Of a DNA stretch of 64,000 nt, positions 25,725 through 34,155 are shown in pieces. The position numbers were made by a program, and so were the translations under genes. The first letter of the stretch is position 1, and every line of letters starts with the position of its first letter. The notes below the pieces were generated by a model. The model saw nothing but the letters and a program-made list of their open reading frames with translations. It searched no databases and had not been told where the DNA came from. Source of the DNA: Tateyamaria omphalii (lineage in GTDB: Bacteria; Pseudomonadota; Alphaproteobacteria; Rhodobacterales; Rhodobacteraceae); NCBI RefSeq assembly GCF_014651375.1, contig NZ_BMWT01000004.1, forward strand, positions 1 to 64,000, written 5' to 3'.

Positions 25725-25966
25725 ACTGGCCAGTCTTGGTACGTTGCCGCGACTTGTTCCAACTTGATCCCACCGGGTCAGGCGGGTGCCTCATTCTCGA
25801 CACATTCTTGCCTTGATTGACCCGGGCTCTCAAGCCTTATGGTTAATGAAACGCAAACCTTCGGTCATTTTGAGGGTGGGTGTGGTGCCTTTGTGCATCA
25901 TTTCTGAGGCGGGATTTTGGCACTCTATTGGAAGGCCCCAACATGTTGTGCGTCGGGGTTTCCGGG

Positions 25967-26000
25967 GGCATAGCGATGGGCAACCGCTATGCCATTTTTT
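25967..26000 (+). terminator. Orphan intrinsic terminator facing plus
   Basis: GGCATAGCG, a nine-base loop, CGCTATGCC: a perfect 9-bp stem at 25967-25993, followed by ATTTTTT. The U-tract is on the plus strand, yet all annotated genes nearby run minus. Either it ends an unannotated plus-strand small RNA in 25790-25990, or it works as an inefficient minus-strand terminator after leuD. Confidence 0.6.
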
Positions 26001-26013
26001 GGTTAATATTGGC

Positions 26014-26619
26014 TCAGACCCAGGGGCGGGCCTGTGCAGCTTGCGCTTCGAACGTATCGATGCTGCCGGCCTTCTCCATGGTCAGGCCAATATCGTCGAG
26101 CCCTTCCAGCAGGCAGTGCTTTTTGAACGCATCCACTTCGAACGAGAAGCTTTCACCGTCGGATGTGGTCACTGTCTGGTTTTCCAGATCGACGGTCATG
26201 CGGGCGTTGGCGCCTTTCTCGGCGTCTTTCATCAGCACGTCCACGGCCTCTTGCGGGAGGGCGATGGGCAGAATGCCGTTCTTGAAGCAGTTGTTGTAGA
26301 AGATGTCGGCAAAGCTGGTGGAGATTACGCAGCGGATGCCGAAATCCTTGATCGCCCATGGGGCGTGCTCACGCGAGGACCCGCAACCAAAGTTGTCCCC
26401 GGCCACCAAAATCTCGGCGTTGCGATATGCATCCTGATTCAGCACGAAATCTGCGATCTCGTTGCCCTGCCGATCAAACCGCATCTCGTCAAAGAGGTTC
26501 GCGCCAAGGCCCGAGCGTTTGATCGTTTTGAGGAACTGCTTGGGGATGATCATATCGGTGTCGATATTGACCAGCGGCATGGGGGCCGCGATCCCCGTCA
26601 GTGTTTCGAATTTATCCAT
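26014..26619 (-). CDS. leuD: 3-isopropylmalate dehydratase small subunit
   Basis: A 201-residue swivelling-domain subunit that joins LeuC to isomerise 2- to 3-isopropylmalate. Characteristic motifs: [22 protein letters not shown] near the N-terminus, the active-site loop [16 protein letters not shown] and [21 protein letters not shown]. Length is normal. AGGAAAGG precedes the ATG. It follows leuC on the same strand after a 170-base gap that carries a REP-like hairpin at 26645-26663. Confidence 0.97.
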   Translation of the reverse strand: MDKFETLTGIAAPMPLVNIDTDMIIPKQFLKTIKRSGLGANLFDEMRFDRQGNEIADFVLNQDAYRNAEILVAGDNFGCGSSREHAPWAIKDFGIRCVISTSFADIFYNNCFKNGILPIALPQEAVDVLMKDAEKGANARMTVDLENQTVTTSDGESFSFEVDAFKKHCLLEGLDDIGLTMEKAGSIDTFEAQAAQARPWV

Positions 26620-26644
26620 TGTCGTTAACCTTTCCTAGGAAGGC

Positions 26645-26663
26645 GGCGGGGTCAAACCCCGCC
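26645..26663. repeat. REP-like hairpin between leuC and leuD
   Basis: GGCGGGG-TCAAA-CCCCGCC, a perfect 7-bp stem, flanked on the minus strand by TGTAG. It resembles the three hairpins at 61337-61420, whose stems are GGCGG-type with TTAC/TAGG flanks, so it is probably a member of the same dispersed palindromic family. It could also attenuate readthrough from leuC to leuD. Confidence 0.55.
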
Positions 26664-26789
26664 CTACATCTTGTGTCCTTGACCGGGGAAAGAGGGTGTC
26701 ACCCCCCGTGCAGCATCCGTGCACCCCCTGTACACCCCCACCGTCATGGTCGGCTAACGGGCTGTTAACCTTTCCGGTGGGAGCGGGCC

Positions 26790-28196
26790 TCACATCATTT
26801 CCCGCACATCGGTCAGCTTGCCGGTGATCGCGGCAGCCGCCGCCATGCCCGGAGATACAAGGTGCGTGCGCCCCTTGTAGCCCTGCCGTCCTTCGAAGTT
26901 CCGGTTCGAGGTCGACACGCAGCGTTCACCCTCGGCCAGCTGGTCGGGGTTCATGGCCAGACACATGGAACAGCCCGCAAGGCGCCACTCGAAACCGGCT
27001 TCCTTGAAGATGTCGGCGAGCCCTTCCTCTTCTGCTTGCAGACGCACAAGGCCTGACCCCGGCACGACCATGGCGCGCAGACCGTCCTTGATCTTCTTGC
27101 CCTTCAAGATTTCGGCAGCGGCGCGCAGGTCTTCGATACGACCATTGGTGCAGGATCCGATAAATACGGTGTCGATCTCGATATCTGACAGCGGGGTGCC
27201 CGGTGTCAGGCCCATGTAGTCGAGCGAGCGCTGGGCTGCGCCGACCTTACCACCTTCGAAGTCGTCGGCGGACGGCACATTTGCCGTGATCGGCAGAACA
27301 TCCTCGGGCGAGGTGCCCCATGTCACAACCGGTGCGATGTCTTCGCCCTTGATCGTGATAACCTTGTCCCAGTGGGCGTCATCATCTGAATAGAGTGTTT
27401 TCCACCATTCCATCGCCGCTTCGAATTGCGCGCCCTTGGGGGCGTGGGGACGGCCCTTGACGTATTCGAAGGTTTTCTCGTCCGGCGCGATCAGGCCAGC
27501 ACGCGCGCCGCCTTCGATCGCCATGTTGCAGACGGTCATACGCCCTTCCATCGACAGATCGCGGATGGCTTCGCCGCAATACTCGATGACATAGCCAGTG
27601 CCGCCGGCGGTGCCGGTTTCACCGATCACCGACAGGGTGATGTCCTTGGCCGTCACACCCGGGCGCAGCTTGCCGGTGATCTCGACCTTCATGTTCTTGG
27701 ACTTCTTCTGGATCAGCGTCTGCGTCGCCAGCACATGTTCCACTTCGGATGTGCCGATGCCGTGGGCCAGCGCGCCAAATGCGCCGTGGGTCGCGGTGTG
27801 GCTGTCACCGCAAACGACGGTCATACCGGGCAGGGTCCACCCCTGTTCGGGGCCGACAATGTGCACGATGCCCTGACGCACGTCAGATACGGGGTAGTAG
27901 TGGATACCAAAGTCCTTGGCGTTCTTGTCGAGGGCTGCGACCTGAATGGCGCTGTCCTCGGTCATGTTCTTGGGATCTTCGCGACCGGGCGTCGTCGGTA
28001 CGTTGTGATCCGGCACGGCGATGGTCTTGTCCGGGGCGCGAACGGGGCGGTTTGCCATGCGCAGCCCTTCGAAGGCTTGGGGGCTGGTCACTTCGTGCAC
28101 GAGGTGGCGGTCGATATAGAGCAGGCAGGTGCCGTCCTCGGCCTCGTGGGCGACGTGGGCATCCCAGATTTTGTCATAGAGTGTCTTGGGGGACAT
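26790..28196 (-). CDS. leuC: 3-isopropylmalate dehydratase large subunit
   Basis: A 468-residue aconitase-superfamily subunit carrying the [4Fe-4S] cluster. Cluster cysteines are visible in [13 protein letters not shown] and in [36 protein letters not shown] is the family's substrate loop. It pairs with LeuD in leucine synthesis. GAGAGGA lies six bases before the ATG. The upstream region to 28434 is shared with the divergent MscS gene and contains a possible 52-codon minus-strand ORF, but no obvious leucine-rich leader peptide. Confidence 0.97.
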   Translation of the reverse strand: MSPKTLYDKIWDAHVAHEAEDGTCLLYIDRHLVHEVTSPQAFEGLRMANRPVRAPDKTIAVPDHNVPTTPGREDPKNMTEDSAIQVAALDKNAKDFGIHYYPVSDVRQGIVHIVGPEQGWTLPGMTVVCGDSHTATHGAFGALAHGIGTSEVEHVLATQTLIQKKSKNMKVEITGKLRPGVTAKDITLSVIGETGTAGGTGYVIEYCGEAIRDLSMEGRMTVCNMAIEGGARAGLIAPDEKTFEYVKGRPHAPKGAQFEAAMEWWKTLYSDDDAHWDKVITIKGEDIAPVVTWGTSPEDVLPITANVPSADDFEGGKVGAAQRSLDYMGLTPGTPLSDIEIDTVFIGSCTNGRIEDLRAAAEILKGKKIKDGLRAMVVPGSGLVRLQAEEEGLADIFKEAGFEWRLAGCSMCLAMNPDQLAEGERCVSTSNRNFEGRQGYKGRTHLVSPGMAAAAAITGKLTDVREMM

Positions 28197-28252
28197 GGTT
28201 GGTCCTCTCCCTTGGATTGGCTGTATTCGAGATGGATGAGGGATGGGCAGCC

Positions 28253-28411
28253 TTATAGGCGCGCCAGCACCGTGTGCGTCGCCCCGAAAAAGCGTTCGCG
28301 CAGACGTGCGCGGTCATCCATGTCAAAGAGGCGGGTCATATTTGCCAGATAACGGGATTCCATGTGCCGATCAAGCAAGGTGCGATTGATCGTGTGCTTC
28401 TGCCATTGCAT
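28253..28411 (-). CDS. Possible small protein upstream of leuC (52 codons)
   Basis: An open frame in the leuC-mscS gap reading [20 protein letters not shown] at its start and [19 protein letters not shown] at its end, with GC-biased third positions like real genes of this genome. It ends 56 bases before leuC on the same strand. No good ribosome-binding site is visible; a second ATG in frame is at residue 17. The composition is basic, and no leucine run suggests attenuation. It could be a genuine small protein or a chance ORF. Confidence 0.4.
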   Translation of the reverse strand: MQWQKHTINRTLLDRHMESRYLANMTRLFDMDDRARLRERFFGATHTVLARL

Positions 28412-28434
28412 GCTGCCAGTGACGGAGGGCGGGC

Positions 28435-29844
28435 ATGACCACGCATACGGACGGCAGCGGCAATGATATCGCCGATGCGCTGAATTCAGCGGCCGAGGCA
28501 GCTGTGTCGGGACAGTCCACGGATGGGCAGACCCTAACCGAGATTATTTGGTCCCTTGCCCTGACATTGCTGGGACATGTCGAGAGTTTCGCCATGTCGC
28601 TGCTGCGCCCGTGGGTGGCGTATCAGTTGGGGATGGCGTTGGCCGTCTTTGTGTTGGCCCACTTGTTGCGTCGCTGGCTGGGACCACCCATTCGCAACTG
28701 GATGGGCACGCGCGAAGGTTGGCCCAAGTGGCGGATGCGAGTGCTGGTCGTTGTGCATCAGCGTTTGCGCGCGATGTTCTTTGTCGTCCTCATGTGGATG
28801 CTGGTCTGGATCATGCGCGAGGCGACGTGGCCGTCACGGTCCTATGTCCTGGGCCTGACCGCGACCCTCGCCACCGCGTGGCTATTGGTGGCCTTTGCGA
28901 CCCGCCTGATCCGCTCCATCTTCTTGCGCCGCATGGTGCGGTATGGCGCATGGATTTATGTCACTCTGTACGTCCTTGGTATCGTGGACGAGACGTCAGA
29001 GGTTCTGGACGCTGCCGCGTTCTCAATAGGCGACATGCGCTTTTCAGCCTTGCTGGTGGTGCAGGGCATTGTCGTTGTCGGGTGCCTATTTGCCTTGGCG
29101 CGGTTCATTACCGTCACAACCTCGAACCGGGTTCAGGCGAACGAGGATATCTCGCCCTCGATGCGGGTGCTGATCGTCAAGGTCGTGCAGATCGTCTTCT
29201 ATGCAATCGCCTTTTATGCCGGGGTGCGGGCGCTGGGCATTGATCTGACGGGGCTTGCCGTGCTGTCAGGTGCCATCGGTGTGGGACTGGGCTTTGGTCT
29301 CCAAAAGGTGGTGTCGAACCTTGTGTCCGGGGTCATCATCCTACTCGACAAGTCCATCAAGCCGGGCGACGTGATCAGCCTTGGCGACACGTTTGGGTGG
29401 ATACAGACGCTGGGGGCTCGATACGCCTCGGTCGTGACCCGCGATGGTCGTGAATATCTTATCCCGAACGAGGATCTGATCACGGGGCAGGTGGTCAACT
29501 GGTCACACTCGAACGATTTTGTGCGCTTGGATATTTATTTCGGCACGTCTTATGGCTGTGATCCGCACCAAGTGCGCAAACTCGCGATTGAGGCAGCGAA
29601 GGGGGTAGAGCGCGTTTTGTCTTCGCGCCCGCCTGTCTGTCACATCGTGGGATTTGGCGACAGTTCCGTTGACTATATCCTGCGTTTCTGGATCACCGAT
29701 CCCACCGGTGGGCTGACCAATATCCGCGGCAATGTGTATCTGGCGCTGTGGGATATTTTCAAAGAAAACAACATTTCCATCCCGTTCCCGCAGCGCGAGG
29801 TGCGGTTGCTGGGGCAGGGCAGTGACGAGGGCGAAGGTTTATGA
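28435..29844 (+). CDS. MscS-family mechanosensitive channel
   Basis: A 469-residue inner-membrane channel. An extended N-terminal membrane region (about five helices) precedes the pore helix and beta domain: LTGLAVLSGAIGVGLGFGLQKVVSNLVSGVIILLDKSIKPGD contains the glycine/alanine-rich TM3, followed by TLGARYASVVTRDGREYLIPNEDL and the C-terminal vestibule region. These channels release solutes on hypo-osmotic shock. GAGGGC lies just before the ATG. The last four bases overlap the metallo-hydrolase gene. Confidence 0.93.
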   Translation: MTTHTDGSGNDIADALNSAAEAAVSGQSTDGQTLTEIIWSLALTLLGHVESFAMSLLRPWVAYQLGMALAVFVLAHLLRRWLGPPIRNWMGTREGWPKWRMRVLVVVHQRLRAMFFVVLMWMLVWIMREATWPSRSYVLGLTATLATAWLLVAFATRLIRSIFLRRMVRYGAWIYVTLYVLGIVDETSEVLDAAAFSIGDMRFSALLVVQGIVVVGCLFALARFITVTTSNRVQANEDISPSMRVLIVKVVQIVFYAIAFYAGVRALGIDLTGLAVLSGAIGVGLGFGLQKVVSNLVSGVIILLDKSIKPGDVISLGDTFGWIQTLGARYASVVTRDGREYLIPNEDLITGQVVNWSHSNDFVRLDIYFGTSYGCDPHQVRKLAIEAAKGVERVLSSRPPVCHIVGFGDSSVDYILRFWITDPTGGLTNIRGNVYLALWDIFKENNISIPFPQREVRLLGQGSDEGEGL

Positions 29845-30506
29845 TTCAGCTTGGGGAAGGGGCGTGGCAGATTCCGGTGATGCCGCGGCAGTCGCTCAAT
29901 TGCTATTTGCTAGGCGACGTCTTGGTGGATGCCGGTGTGAAACGGTCCGCGCCGAAACTGTTACGCGCACTGCGCGGCAAGGCCGTTTCGGGCCATGCCT
30001 TGACCCATGTGCATGCAGATCATCAGGGTTCTACGGCCGAGTTGTGCCGGGCTTTGAACCTGTCTTTGATGTGCCATCCGGCAGAGCGGGAGGCAGCGGA
30101 AACAGGATATGTTGTTGGATCGCTGTCGAATCCGGCCTCCTTTATGGCGCGGATTCAGCAACGTTTTATGGCGGGAGCAGGTTATTCTGTGGCGCGCACT
30201 CTTATCGAAGGCGACCGGGTTGGTGGGTTCGAGGTGATTGAAACGCCTGGGCATACCAAGGGACATATCTCGTTCTGGCGTGCGTCAGATGGGGTGCTGA
30301 TTGCGGGCGATGCGGCAATGGGGATGAACCTTTTCACCACTGCGCCGCGCCTCGGGCTGCCCATGGGTATCGCGACCTGGAACATGGATGCCGCGCGGGC
30401 CTCGATCCGCAAGCTGGCAGCACTGAGGCCCAAGCGGGTTGCATTCGGGCATGGGCCTGCAGTCAGTGGTGATGCGTTTGCGGAGTTTGCCGTGCAATTG
30501 AACTAG
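29841..30506 (+). CDS. Metallo-beta-lactamase-fold hydrolase
   Basis: A 221-residue soluble protein with the MBL zinc motif LTHVHADHQGS (HxHxDH), the third ligand region ETPGHTKGHISFW, the bridging aspartate IAGDAAMG and the final GHGPAV. The short form and lack of a signal peptide fit a glyoxalase-II-like or thioester hydrolase rather than a secreted lactamase. The substrate is not predictable. ATGA overlap with the MscS gene indicates coupled expression. Confidence 0.88.
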   Translation: MIQLGEGAWQIPVMPRQSLNCYLLGDVLVDAGVKRSAPKLLRALRGKAVSGHALTHVHADHQGSTAELCRALNLSLMCHPAEREAAETGYVVGSLSNPASFMARIQQRFMAGAGYSVARTLIEGDRVGGFEVIETPGHTKGHISFWRASDGVLIAGDAAMGMNLFTTAPRLGLPMGIATWNMDAARASIRKLAALRPKRVAFGHGPAVSGDAFAEFAVQLN

Positions 30507-30513
30507 AAGTGCG

Positions 30514-30542
30514 CGCGGCCCAATAAGTCTGTTTGGGCCGCG
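30514..30542. terminator. Stem-loop between convergent genes
   Basis: CGCGGCCCAA, a nine-base loop, TTGGGCCGCG: a perfect 10-bp stem between the stop of the metallo-hydrolase gene and the convergent XRE gene. No U-tract follows on either strand, so it may be a bidirectional, factor-assisted terminator. Confidence 0.5.
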
Positions 30543-30562
30543 GCGGATTTGTTCCTGCACTT

Positions 30563-30781
30563 TCAGGGCGTGTGAGACACACTTGCTTCCAACAAATCAC
30601 CTGGCTGACAGTCCAACGCTTCGCAAAGTTTGGCCAGGGTTTCGAAGCGGATGCCTTTTACCTTACCGGATTTGAGCAGACTCAGGTTCTGTTCAGTGAT
30701 GCCGATTTGGGCGGCAAGGTCGCGACCTTTGACTTTGCGCATAGCCATCATCACGTCCAATCGAACAATGATATTGGTCAT
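30563..30781 (-). CDS. Small XRE/YozG-type DNA-binding regulator
   Basis: A 72-residue protein made almost wholly of one Cro/CI helix-turn-helix: DLAAQIGITEQNLSLLKSGKVKGIRFETLAKLCEALDCQPGDLL. This is the short form that typically accompanies DUF2975 membrane proteins. It overlaps the DUF2975 gene by four bases (ATGA), on the same strand. It probably regulates its own operon; the target site is not identified. Confidence 0.9.
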   Translation of the reverse strand: MTNIIVRLDVMMAMRKVKGRDLAAQIGITEQNLSLLKSGKVKGIRFETLAKLCEALDCQPGDLLEASVSHTP

Positions 30782-31311
30782 ACGAATGCCTCGTTCTCAG
30801 CCATCAGCCGCGCCGCTTCGGACTGGATATACCCAAACAAGGTGAGCAGGCAGGCAGCCAGCACCAGAAACATTCCCGTACCATCTATCGTGATTGACAA
30901 CGTGCGCTCCCCTGTTGGGTTGTCCCAAGTCAATGCCAGGATAATCACTGTGTGGCTGATGATCTCGACTATCGCGAGCGCAAGCAGGCCCTGGCCGATG
31001 CGGATCACTCGTCGGGCCGTATCACTGTGAAAGGTGTCGCCGTTTGCGCAGGCGGAAAGCCATCCGCGCACGCACCACAACACCCAGAGCAACAGGGCAT
31101 AGGATGCGATTTCGATTGTGCGCCACAGTGTGATCGCCCAAGCGCTAGGCGTTTCAGGGAAGTGCTTGGTGTCATATTCCTCGCGCAGATCAGTGACGGA
31201 CAAACCCCCATCTGCGATGGCAACTACGGCCGCGATGACTAGCAACCCAAGCAAGCCAATCGTCGCCCACTCAAATTGCCGGGCGCGTCGGGTAATCAGG
31301 GTGTCTTGCAT
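30778..31311 (-). CDS. DUF2975-type membrane protein
   Basis: A 177-residue protein with four hydrophobic helices: ATIGLLGLLVIAAVVAIA, IEIASYALLLWVLWCVRGWL, GQGLLALAIVEIISHTVIILAL and GMFLVLAACLLTLFGYI. The tail YIQSEAARLMAENEAFV matches the DUF2975 C-terminus. Function is unknown in the family. The pairing with the YozG-like XRE gene downstream, with overlapping stop and start, is the usual arrangement. Confidence 0.85.
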   Translation of the reverse strand: MQDTLITRRARQFEWATIGLLGLLVIAAVVAIADGGLSVTDLREEYDTKHFPETPSAWAITLWRTIEIASYALLLWVLWCVRGWLSACANGDTFHSDTARRVIRIGQGLLALAIVEIISHTVIILALTWDNPTGERTLSITIDGTGMFLVLAACLLTLFGYIQSEAARLMAENEAFV

Positions 31312-31380
31312 TTGTATTTCCCATGTGGTTTCTAAAAATTACTGTAAAACAATAAATAATGATTCGAAAGGGTGAATTTT

Positions 31381-31896
31381 ATGAAGGATGTGTTGTTAGC
31401 GGCATCGATTTGCCTCGGAGCCTGCTCCTCGATCGTGCCAAGTACGATTCTTCAGATGAAAGGGCTGGACCCGTTGTCGGCCGATCCGGCAGAGATTGCG
31501 TTGAAAGTTGATCTGCCGGTCGAAGTTGCCTTGTTGCCGGGATCAGGCACGCTGGATCTGCGTGCCGCGCGCAGCGACGGCGCCGAGGTCTCGGGCCGTT
31601 TCCCGGTCGAAATGATTGGGGACATGTTACAGGTTGCTCCTGTGGCTCATACGGAGTTGCGGGCGCTTCAGGCAGAGATCAGGGGGTGGAAGACCAAGGA
31701 CCCCGATGGGACAAAGGGCAGTCTGAGTGTGGACTTTGAGCCTTGCCGACTTGGCGCCGCCCTGCCTGAAACGGGCAATGTGTCCATTTACATTCGGCTT
31801 GCCGCAGACGGCCCCTTTTTGCCCCTTGTGAAGGACGCGCCTATCGACAATGCGCTGGAAAGTGTTGCACAGGGCCCTCTGAAACCCTGTGCTTGA
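31381..31896 (+). CDS. Small lipoprotein, unknown function
   Basis: About 171 residues from the ATG at 31381, with AAAGGG at 31367-31372, eight bases upstream; a GTG at 31372 is in frame but too close. The N-terminus MKDVLLAASICLGACSS has a lipobox ending LGAC, so the protein is probably lipid-anchored. The mature domain is mostly beta-strand (EVALLPGSGTLDLRAAR, GNVSIYIRL), with a Cys near each end (FEPCRLG, LKPCA) that may form a disulfide. No family is recognised. Confidence 0.65.
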   Translation: MKDVLLAASICLGACSSIVPSTILQMKGLDPLSADPAEIALKVDLPVEVALLPGSGTLDLRAARSDGAEVSGRFPVEMIGDMLQVAPVAHTELRALQAEIRGWKTKDPDGTKGSLSVDFEPCRLGAALPETGNVSIYIRLAADGPFLPLVKDAPIDNALESVAQGPLKPCA

Positions 31897-31985
31897 ACGC
31901 GTTTCATTGAAATGTCATGCATGCGTTGTTACGATCTAGGTATCCCAGCGCCGGGGATGTGTCGGCGCGCTGACAAAGGAGGACA

Positions 31986-32042
31986 ATGTCCTGTCATTCT
32001 CTGCTGACGCGGTTCAGACCGCTGATGGAGCCGCGGCTGTGA
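31986..32042 (+). CDS. Possible leader ORF coupled to rsfS
   Basis: The best ribosome-binding site in this gap (AAAGGAGG at 31975-31982) precedes not rsfS but an ATG at 31986 opening 18 codons (MSCHSLLTRFRPLMEPRL). Its TGA overlaps the rsfS ATG as TGATG at 32040-32044. This is either a translationally coupled leader peptide or the sign that rsfS itself starts upstream in its own frame at a CTG (31991), eight bases after the same site. Confidence 0.4.
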   Translation: MSCHSLLTRFRPLMEPRL

Positions 32043-32401
32043 TGGCCGCCCCCAAAACGCAAGCCACAAGCGATGGTATTCTTGAGGCTGTGCTGTCTTC
32101 CCTCAACGATGACAAAGCCGAAGATGTTGTGCAGATCGATCTGCGCGGCAAGACTGCCATGGGTGATTACATGGTGATCTGTTCGGGCCGGTCGTCGCGC
32201 CAGGTGGCAGCGATCTCGGAAAAGCTTGTGGAACGCCTGAAAGCAAAGTTCGGCATCTCGACCCGTGTTGAGGGCAAGGACACCGGTGACTGGGTTCTGA
32301 TCGATACGGGCGACGTGATTGTTCACGTGTTCCGGCCCGAGGTGCGCGAGTTCTATCAGCTGGAGAAGATGTGGCAGCCCGGCGCTGCCGCGACCAACTG
32401 A
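32042..32401 (+). CDS. rsfS: Ribosomal silencing factor RsfS
   Basis: A 119-residue protein that binds ribosomal protein uL14 and keeps 50S subunits from joining 30S in starvation. Family core: SLNDDKAEDVVQIDLRGKTAMGDYMVICSGRSSRQVAAI, then EGKDTGDWVLIDTGDVIVHVF and EVREFYQLEKMW. The ATG at 32042 is the conservative start, although the frame stays open upstream through a plausible N-terminus (see the leader entry). It is followed by rlmH after 12 bases, the common order in alphaproteobacteria. Confidence 0.95.
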   Translation: MAAPKTQATSDGILEAVLSSLNDDKAEDVVQIDLRGKTAMGDYMVICSGRSSRQVAAISEKLVERLKAKFGISTRVEGKDTGDWVLIDTGDVIVHVFRPEVREFYQLEKMWQPGAAATN

Positions 32402-32413
32402 TTCCGCGCGCTG

Positions 32414-32884
32414 ATGCGTGTGCATATCTGTGCGGTGGGCCGCCTGCGGGGCGGTCCCGAGAGCGATTTGGTCAAAGACTATGTGACCCGCTTTGACCGC
32501 ACGGGCCGGGCGCTTGGCCTTGGCCCCCTGACCTTTACCGAAGTGGACGACCGCAAGGGCGGTGGCATGGCGGCGGAAGCTGATCTGTTGCGCCGTGCGT
32601 TGCCCAGGGGTGCCGTGCTGTGTTGCATGGATGAGCGGGGCAAGGTCGAGACCTCACCCGCTTTTGCCAAGCGGCTGAGCGGGTGGCGGGACAATGGGCG
32701 CGGCGACGTGGCCTTTGTCATTGGCGGGGCGGATGGGATTGATCCGGGCCTGCGGGCCGAGGCGGATCACCTGCTGTCTTTCGGGGCGATGGTCTGGCCG
32801 CATATGCTGGTGCGCGTGATGTTGACTGAACAGTTGTATCGGGCGGCGTCGATCCTGGCAGGATCGCCTTATCATCGGGTGTGA
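32414..32884 (+). CDS. rlmH: 23S rRNA pseudouridine-1915 N3-methyltransferase
   Basis: A 156-residue SPOUT-class enzyme that methylates pseudouridine 1915 in helix 69 of 23S rRNA, using SAM. The knot and SAM site are in FVIGGADGIDPGL, and the C-terminal signature LTEQLYRAASILAGSPYHR is intact. Length is normal. It is co-transcribed with rsfS. It is followed at about 32928 by a hairpin-bearing repeat that probably terminates transcription. Confidence 0.96.
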   Translation: MRVHICAVGRLRGGPESDLVKDYVTRFDRTGRALGLGPLTFTEVDDRKGGGMAAEADLLRRALPRGAVLCCMDERGKVETSPAFAKRLSGWRDNGRGDVAFVIGGADGIDPGLRAEADHLLSFGAMVWPHMLVRVMLTEQLYRAASILAGSPYHRV

Positions 32885-32929
32885 TCCAACGGCCGCGCGT
32901 TGCGCGACGCGATTCATTTTTTCTGACGA

Positions 32930-32980
32930 GGGGCTCTGCCCCTCGAGCTCCCCGAGGTATTTCCAGCCAGAAGAAGGGCT
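32930..32980 (+). repeat. Hairpin-headed dispersed repeat after rlmH
   Basis: GAGGGGC-TCT-GCCCCTC (7-bp stem), then a spacer, CCCCGAGGTATTT and a purine tail (AGAAGAAG). The same order, hairpin, spacer, CCCCGAAGTTTAT and AAGATGAAG, occurs at 35603-35665. It probably serves as the terminator of rsfS-rlmH and belongs to a repeat family that I recall as common downstream of genes in this clade. Confidence 0.55.
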
Positions 32981-33336
32981 TAGTCTGTTGGAAGTGTGAC
33001 GATTGTCGTGCCTTCGTTCCAACCTGCGGGTAGGTCGCGGGCTTGGACTTGCACTTCTGAGGTGCCTGCCGCGATGGTGACGCCGCTGAGGCTGCGGGTG
33101 AAGGGTTGTTCATCGACATGGGGGTGGTGCAGCACCCGCATCCCCAGTTCGTTGCCGTCCATATCAAGCACCCGCCAGCCATCGGCGTAGTGCTCCCATC
33201 CGGTGTCGGGGTGACTGATGGTGACGGAAAAGCGGTAGGTGGCCGTGCCTGTTTTAGTGATGACGACATTTTCGATCACCGGTTCTTCGGCGAAGGCGGG
33301 GGCTGCGATCAGCAGCAGGGGGATCAGGTGTTTCAT
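32980..33336 (-). CDS. Small periplasmic protein, unknown function
   Basis: A 118-residue protein with a short signal peptide (MKHLIPLLLIAAPAFA). The mature part is beta-rich: VVITKTGTATYRFSVTISHPDTGWEHYADGW followed by MRVLHHPHVDEQPFTRSL, with a cluster of His/Asp residues that could bind a metal. I do not recognise a named family. It is probably independent of the DUF599 gene upstream, which has the same orientation. Confidence 0.7.
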   Translation of the reverse strand: MKHLIPLLLIAAPAFAEEPVIENVVITKTGTATYRFSVTISHPDTGWEHYADGWRVLDMDGNELGMRVLHHPHVDEQPFTRSLSGVTIAAGTSEVQVQARDLPAGWNEGTTIVTLPTD

Positions 33337-33372
33337 GGTTGCAAGCTATGATCTGGTTGTGTCGTTGTCATG

Positions 33373-34071
33373 TCACGTGTCCGTGCCCAGCAGGATCGTG
33401 CGCGAGTTCGAGGCGAATTCTCGGCGCCAGATGACGGCGAGGGTAAAGGCCGTTGCCACGATCAGTGTGATTGGGCCTGCCAGCCATGCCACGCAGGCCA
33501 GTGCGAAGTAGACGGACCGCAGGCCGCGGTTGAATGAGCGCGCAGCCGTGACATTGATCTCGGCCGCCTGGGTTGCGCGAGGGCTGCATACCGGGTCGGT
33601 GATGTCATTGGGCACTGCGGCCATGACCACGGCGGCATAGCCGAACAACCGGTTGGCCCAGACAAATTTCAGGAAGGCGTTGGTCAGGAACAGGGCGACC
33701 GTCAGCATCTTGGCCTCCCATACAAAGGCGGGGCTGTCCATCAGGACCAGTTCGTTTGCGATCCCCGTCAGTCGTTCGGCATTGCCGATCAGTGCCAATG
33801 TGCCGCCGATGGCAATGACCGAGGTCGAGGCAAAGAACGCCGTGCCCTGGCGAAGGCTGGCCACGATCTGCGCGTCAAAGATTCGTGGCTCGCGCGTGAT
33901 CATCTGCTGCATCCATTCGCGCCGGAACCCGGCCATGATCTGCGAGGTCGAGGGGTGCCGCGCATGAGGGTGTTCGATCCGCCAGCCGATCACCAGCCAG
34001 CCCAGCACCAAAAGGCCGAGGGCCGCGAAATCGAGCGGTGTAAAAAGGGCGATGCGGTCAAGCCATGTCAT
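33373..34071 (-). CDS. DUF599-family membrane protein
   Basis: A 232-residue protein from the ATG at 34071; an upstream ATG would extend into the promoter shared with glcD. It has about five helices (FAALGLLVLGWLVIGWRI; AFFASTSVIAIGGTLALIG; FVWEAKMLTVALFLTNAFLKFVWANRLFGYAAVV; VYFALACVAWLAGPITLIVATAF) and the family's central RQGTAFFASTS motif. Function is unknown. It is divergent from glcD, separated by 84 bases. Confidence 0.85.
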   Translation of the reverse strand: MTWLDRIALFTPLDFAALGLLVLGWLVIGWRIEHPHARHPSTSQIMAGFRREWMQQMITREPRIFDAQIVASLRQGTAFFASTSVIAIGGTLALIGNAERLTGIANELVLMDSPAFVWEAKMLTVALFLTNAFLKFVWANRLFGYAAVVMAAVPNDITDPVCSPRATQAAEINVTAARSFNRGLRSVYFALACVAWLAGPITLIVATAFTLAVIWRREFASNSRTILLGTDT

Positions 34072-34155
34072 GGCTGCGGTCTTACACCGCAGCGATTCAG
34101 ATTGCATCCCAGTGAAATTGGTCATATTATTTTACCAATATGTGGAGGATACCCC

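Noticed and set aside
25786..26628. Plus-strand frame (280 codons) across leuD
   Set aside because: Shadow of leuD on the opposite strand; its upstream part runs through the hairpin at 25967.
27426..28352. Plus-strand frame (308 codons) opposite leuC
   Set aside because: Antisense to an unmistakable leuC; no motif and biased composition.
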